Positions 6,096 through 7,237 of a stretch of 7,237 nt of DNA are shown here, piece by piece; within the stretch, counting starts at the first letter, position 1, and every line of letters starts with the position of its first letter. Source of the DNA: Candidatus Limnocylindrales bacterium (lineage in GTDB: Bacteria > Chloroflexota > Limnocylindria > Limnocylindrales > CSP1-4); contig JARLHH010000362.1 of assembly GCA_031292335.1 (NCBI GenBank), positions 1 to 7,237 of the forward strand, given 5' to 3'. The notes below the pieces were generated by a model. The model saw only the letters and a program-made list of their open reading frames with translations. It ran no database searches and was not told the origin of the DNA. The position numbers and the translations under genes are program-made.

Positions 6096-6953
6096 ATGGA
6101 CGTCGTTCGATTCGGACTCTCCATCCGGGCCCTGCGACGGCGCCGGCGCTGGCGCCAGCTCGACCTTGCCGGACAGGCGGGCGTCTCCCGGGCGGCGATC
6201 TCGCGCGTCGAGCGGAGCCGGGCGGACCGGTTGACCGTCCGCGCGCTGCAGGCCGTCGCTGGTGCACTTGGCGCACGGCTCGACTGCCGGCTGCTGTGGA
6301 ACGGCGAAGCGCTCGACCGACTCCTCGACGAATCCCATGCCGCGCTGGTCGAGATCGTCCTGCGGTGGCTGGCGGGCGCGGGTTGGGATGCGGCGCCGGA
6401 GGTCTCCTTCTCGATCCGAGGGGAGCGCGGGTCGATCGACGTGCTCGCGTTTCACCCGGCGACCGCGACCGTGCTCATCGTCGAAGTGAAGTCGGTGGTC
6501 CCGGACCTGCAGGCGACGCTCGTCACGATCGACCGCAAGACCCGCCTGGCGAGCGAGATCGCGCGCGGCCGGGGATGGCGACCGGCAGGCGTCGGGCGGC
6601 TCCTCGTGCTGCGCGAGGACCGGACTGCGCGGCGGCGGGTGGCGGCCCACGAGGCCACCTTCGCGGGCGCCTTCCCGGCACGCGGCCGGGCGGTTCGGGC
6701 CTGGGTTCGGCGTCCCGCATCCGGAGCTCCAGCGGCCCGCGCCGCCGGCCCATCGACGCCTGCCGGCGGACCGACGCTCGGGAGCCGGTCGGCGGCTGCC
6801 GGCGGACCGACGGGCACCGGCAACCGGAACGCGTTCTCCGGCCTGATCTTCGTGTCAGGCGCACGCCAGGCGGGCGCTCGTCACCGTGTTGCGGCTCCCG
6901 CATCGGGCCACAGCGTGGCGAACTCGCCAAGTGGCCGCCTGGAGCACGCGTGA
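6096..6953 (+). CDS. XRE-type HTH protein fused to a PD-(D/E)XK nuclease-like domain
   Basis: This 285-residue protein has two recognisable parts. Residues 5-62 are an XRE-like helix-turn-helix: LAGQAGVSRAAISRVERSRAD is the HTH core (24-44), and TVRALQAVAGALGARLD (47-63) the closing helices. Residues about 78-206 form a compact alpha/beta domain with the PD-(D/E)XK pattern: E102 in APEVSFSIRGERG, D115 in SIDVLAF, and E130/K132 in LIVEVK, followed by IDRKTRLASEIARGRGW (145-161). From memory, similar HTH-nuclease proteins are common in Actinobacteria and Chloroflexota with unknown function. Residues 208-245 are a Gly/Ala/Pro/Thr-rich insertion ahead of FSGLIFVS (247-254), which resembles the usual C-terminal end; 255-285 is an extra tail. 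The gene is divergent from the exporter operon, so a regulatory role is possible but unproven. DNA binding is likely; cleavage activity is uncertain. Confidence 0.88.
   Translation: MDVVRFGLSIRALRRRRRWRQLDLAGQAGVSRAAISRVERSRADRLTVRALQAVAGALGARLDCRLLWNGEALDRLLDESHAALVEIVLRWLAGAGWDAAPEVSFSIRGERGSIDVLAFHPATATVLIVEVKSVVPDLQATLVTIDRKTRLASEIARGRGWRPAGVGRLLVLREDRTARRRVAAHEATFAGAFPARGRAVRAWVRRPASGAPAARAAGPSTPAGGPTLGSRSAAAGGPTGTGNRNAFSGLIFVSGARQAGARHRVAAPASGHSVANSPSGRLEHA
6760..6812 (+). repeat. In-frame 17-bp direct repeat inside the HTH-nuclease gene
   Basis: CTGCCGGCGGACCGACG occurs at 6760-6776 and again at 6796-6812, 36 bp (12 codons) apart. It gives PAGGPT and AAGGPT in the low-complexity insertion of the protein. 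The spacing keeps the reading frame. Confidence 0.75.
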
Positions 6954-7138
6954 CGACATCGGCATGACCAACGACCGCGTGGTGGTCGCGTGGCAGGATC
7001 CGGCGAACCGACGCCGGCGAAACCGACGCCGGCGGGCCGGGCCCGGAACCCTGCCGGGAGCCGCCGAAGCAGCCGCCTGCCGGGCACGCAGCCCCGAACC
7101 CGGCCCAGGCACCCGTGCTTGGAAGCGGAGCGCGCCTA
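6954..7138. other. Convergent intergenic spacer with a 15-bp tandem repeat
   Basis: This 185-bp spacer separates the ends of two convergent genes. It holds AACCGACGCCGGCG twice with a 15-bp period (7006-7019 and 7021-7034), preceded by a partial copy, and CTGCCGGG twice further on. No coding sequence is supported; the frames crossing it read as arginine/proline-rich shadow sequence. Confidence 0.6.
7105..7122 (-). terminator. Possible hairpin downstream of dnaK
   Basis: On the minus strand CCAAGCA and TGCCTGG can pair around a CGGG loop with one A-C mismatch, starting 16 nt beyond the dnaK stop. On the plus strand the mismatch becomes a G-U pair. There is no T-tract, so the assignment is weak. 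Confidence 0.2.
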
Positions 7139-7237
7139 CTAGACCTCCTTGAACTCGCCCTCGACGGTCTCGTCGTCCGCCTCGGGTGCCGCTCCCGGTT
7201 GCCCCTCGGCGTCACCCGCGGGTCCGCCGGCCCCGTC
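7139..7237 (-). CDS. dnaK: Chaperone DnaK (Hsp70), C-terminal end only
   Basis: The minus strand from the right edge reads 32 residues: DGAGGPAGDAEGQPGAAPE, then ADDETVEGEFKEV and TAG, with a second in-frame TAG directly after it. The disordered Gly/Ala/Pro stretch closed by an acidic EGEFKEV-type tail is characteristic of bacterial DnaK, especially in high-GC lineages. DnaK is the ATP-dependent Hsp70 chaperone working with DnaJ and GrpE in the cytoplasm. All of the nucleotide-binding and substrate-binding domains lie beyond the window. The next gene downstream is in the opposite orientation, so dnaJ does not immediately follow and dnaK is the last gene of its transcript here. The call depends on a short tail only, hence moderate-high confidence. 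Confidence 0.82.
   Translation of the reverse strand, partial: DGAGGPAGDAEGQPGAAPEADDETVEGEFKEV

Noticed and set aside
5832..6650. Upstream in-frame extension of the ATPase to an apparent 585-residue protein.
   Set aside because: The extra part runs through the tandem repeat and antisense to the HTH-nuclease gene, is low-complexity, and the ABC core starts right after ATG 5831.
6523..7215. Minus-strand open frame of 230 codons across the spacer and the end of the dnaK region.
   Set aside because: Arg/Pro/Gly-rich shadow of the HTH-nuclease gene and the spacer; it overlaps the dnaK tail in another frame.
1..7237. tRNA, rRNA, insertion sequences, integrase or attachment sites.
   Set aside because: No cloverleaf, rRNA-like segment, transposase frame or terminal inverted repeats were seen by reading; a covariance-model search was not possible here.

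Overview
The window is a very GC-rich bacterial stretch, strongly G/C-biased at third codon positions, holding six protein genes or gene ends. The GC content, an amylase with the HDSRDP..YRSP segment, an HTH-nuclease fusion of a type familiar from Actinobacteria and Chloroflexota, a DnaK ending in DDETVEGEFKEV, and genes without Shine-Dalgarno sequences all suggest a high-GC Chloroflexota (Limnocylindria-like) or an actinobacterial lineage. I cannot decide between them from this sequence alone.

Layout, left to right. (1) Positions 1-3138, minus strand: a large secreted GH13 amylase/neopullulanase-type glycosidase. It starts inside the window at 3138 and runs off the left edge after 1046 codons without a stop. 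Its order is signal peptide, X25-like module, a poorly recognisable segment, a CBM34-like domain, the GH13 barrel with an intact catalytic triad, a C-terminal beta domain, a fibronectin-III-like domain and a Ser/Gly/Pro linker. (2) Positions 5831-3293, minus strand: a compact three-gene ABC-2 export operon (ATPase, permease A, permease B) of the NodI/NodJ or DrrA/DrrB type, with a 5-nt gap and then a 4-nt ATGA overlap. (3) Positions 5832-6095: a divergent intergenic region with matching promoter-like hexamers in front of both genes and, between them, a 19-bp tandem repeat. (4) Positions 6096-6953, plus strand: an XRE-type helix-turn-helix fused to a PD-(D/E)XK nuclease-like domain, with a low-complexity C-terminal insertion. 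(5) Positions 6954-7138: a convergent, repeat-rich spacer. (6) Positions 7139-7237, minus strand: the last 32 codons of dnaK, running off the right edge.

How the parts may work together: the three exporter genes are almost certainly co-transcribed and form one ATP-driven export system with two different permease halves. The divergent HTH-nuclease protein is a reasonable candidate regulator of the exporter, but only gene position supports that. The amylase would act outside the cell on starch-like alpha-glucans, and nothing ties it to the exporter beyond co-orientation. The most notable regulatory pattern is that three genes each carry a TANNNT-like or closely related hexamer 13-14 nt ahead of the ATG, as expected for leaderless or nearly leaderless transcripts.
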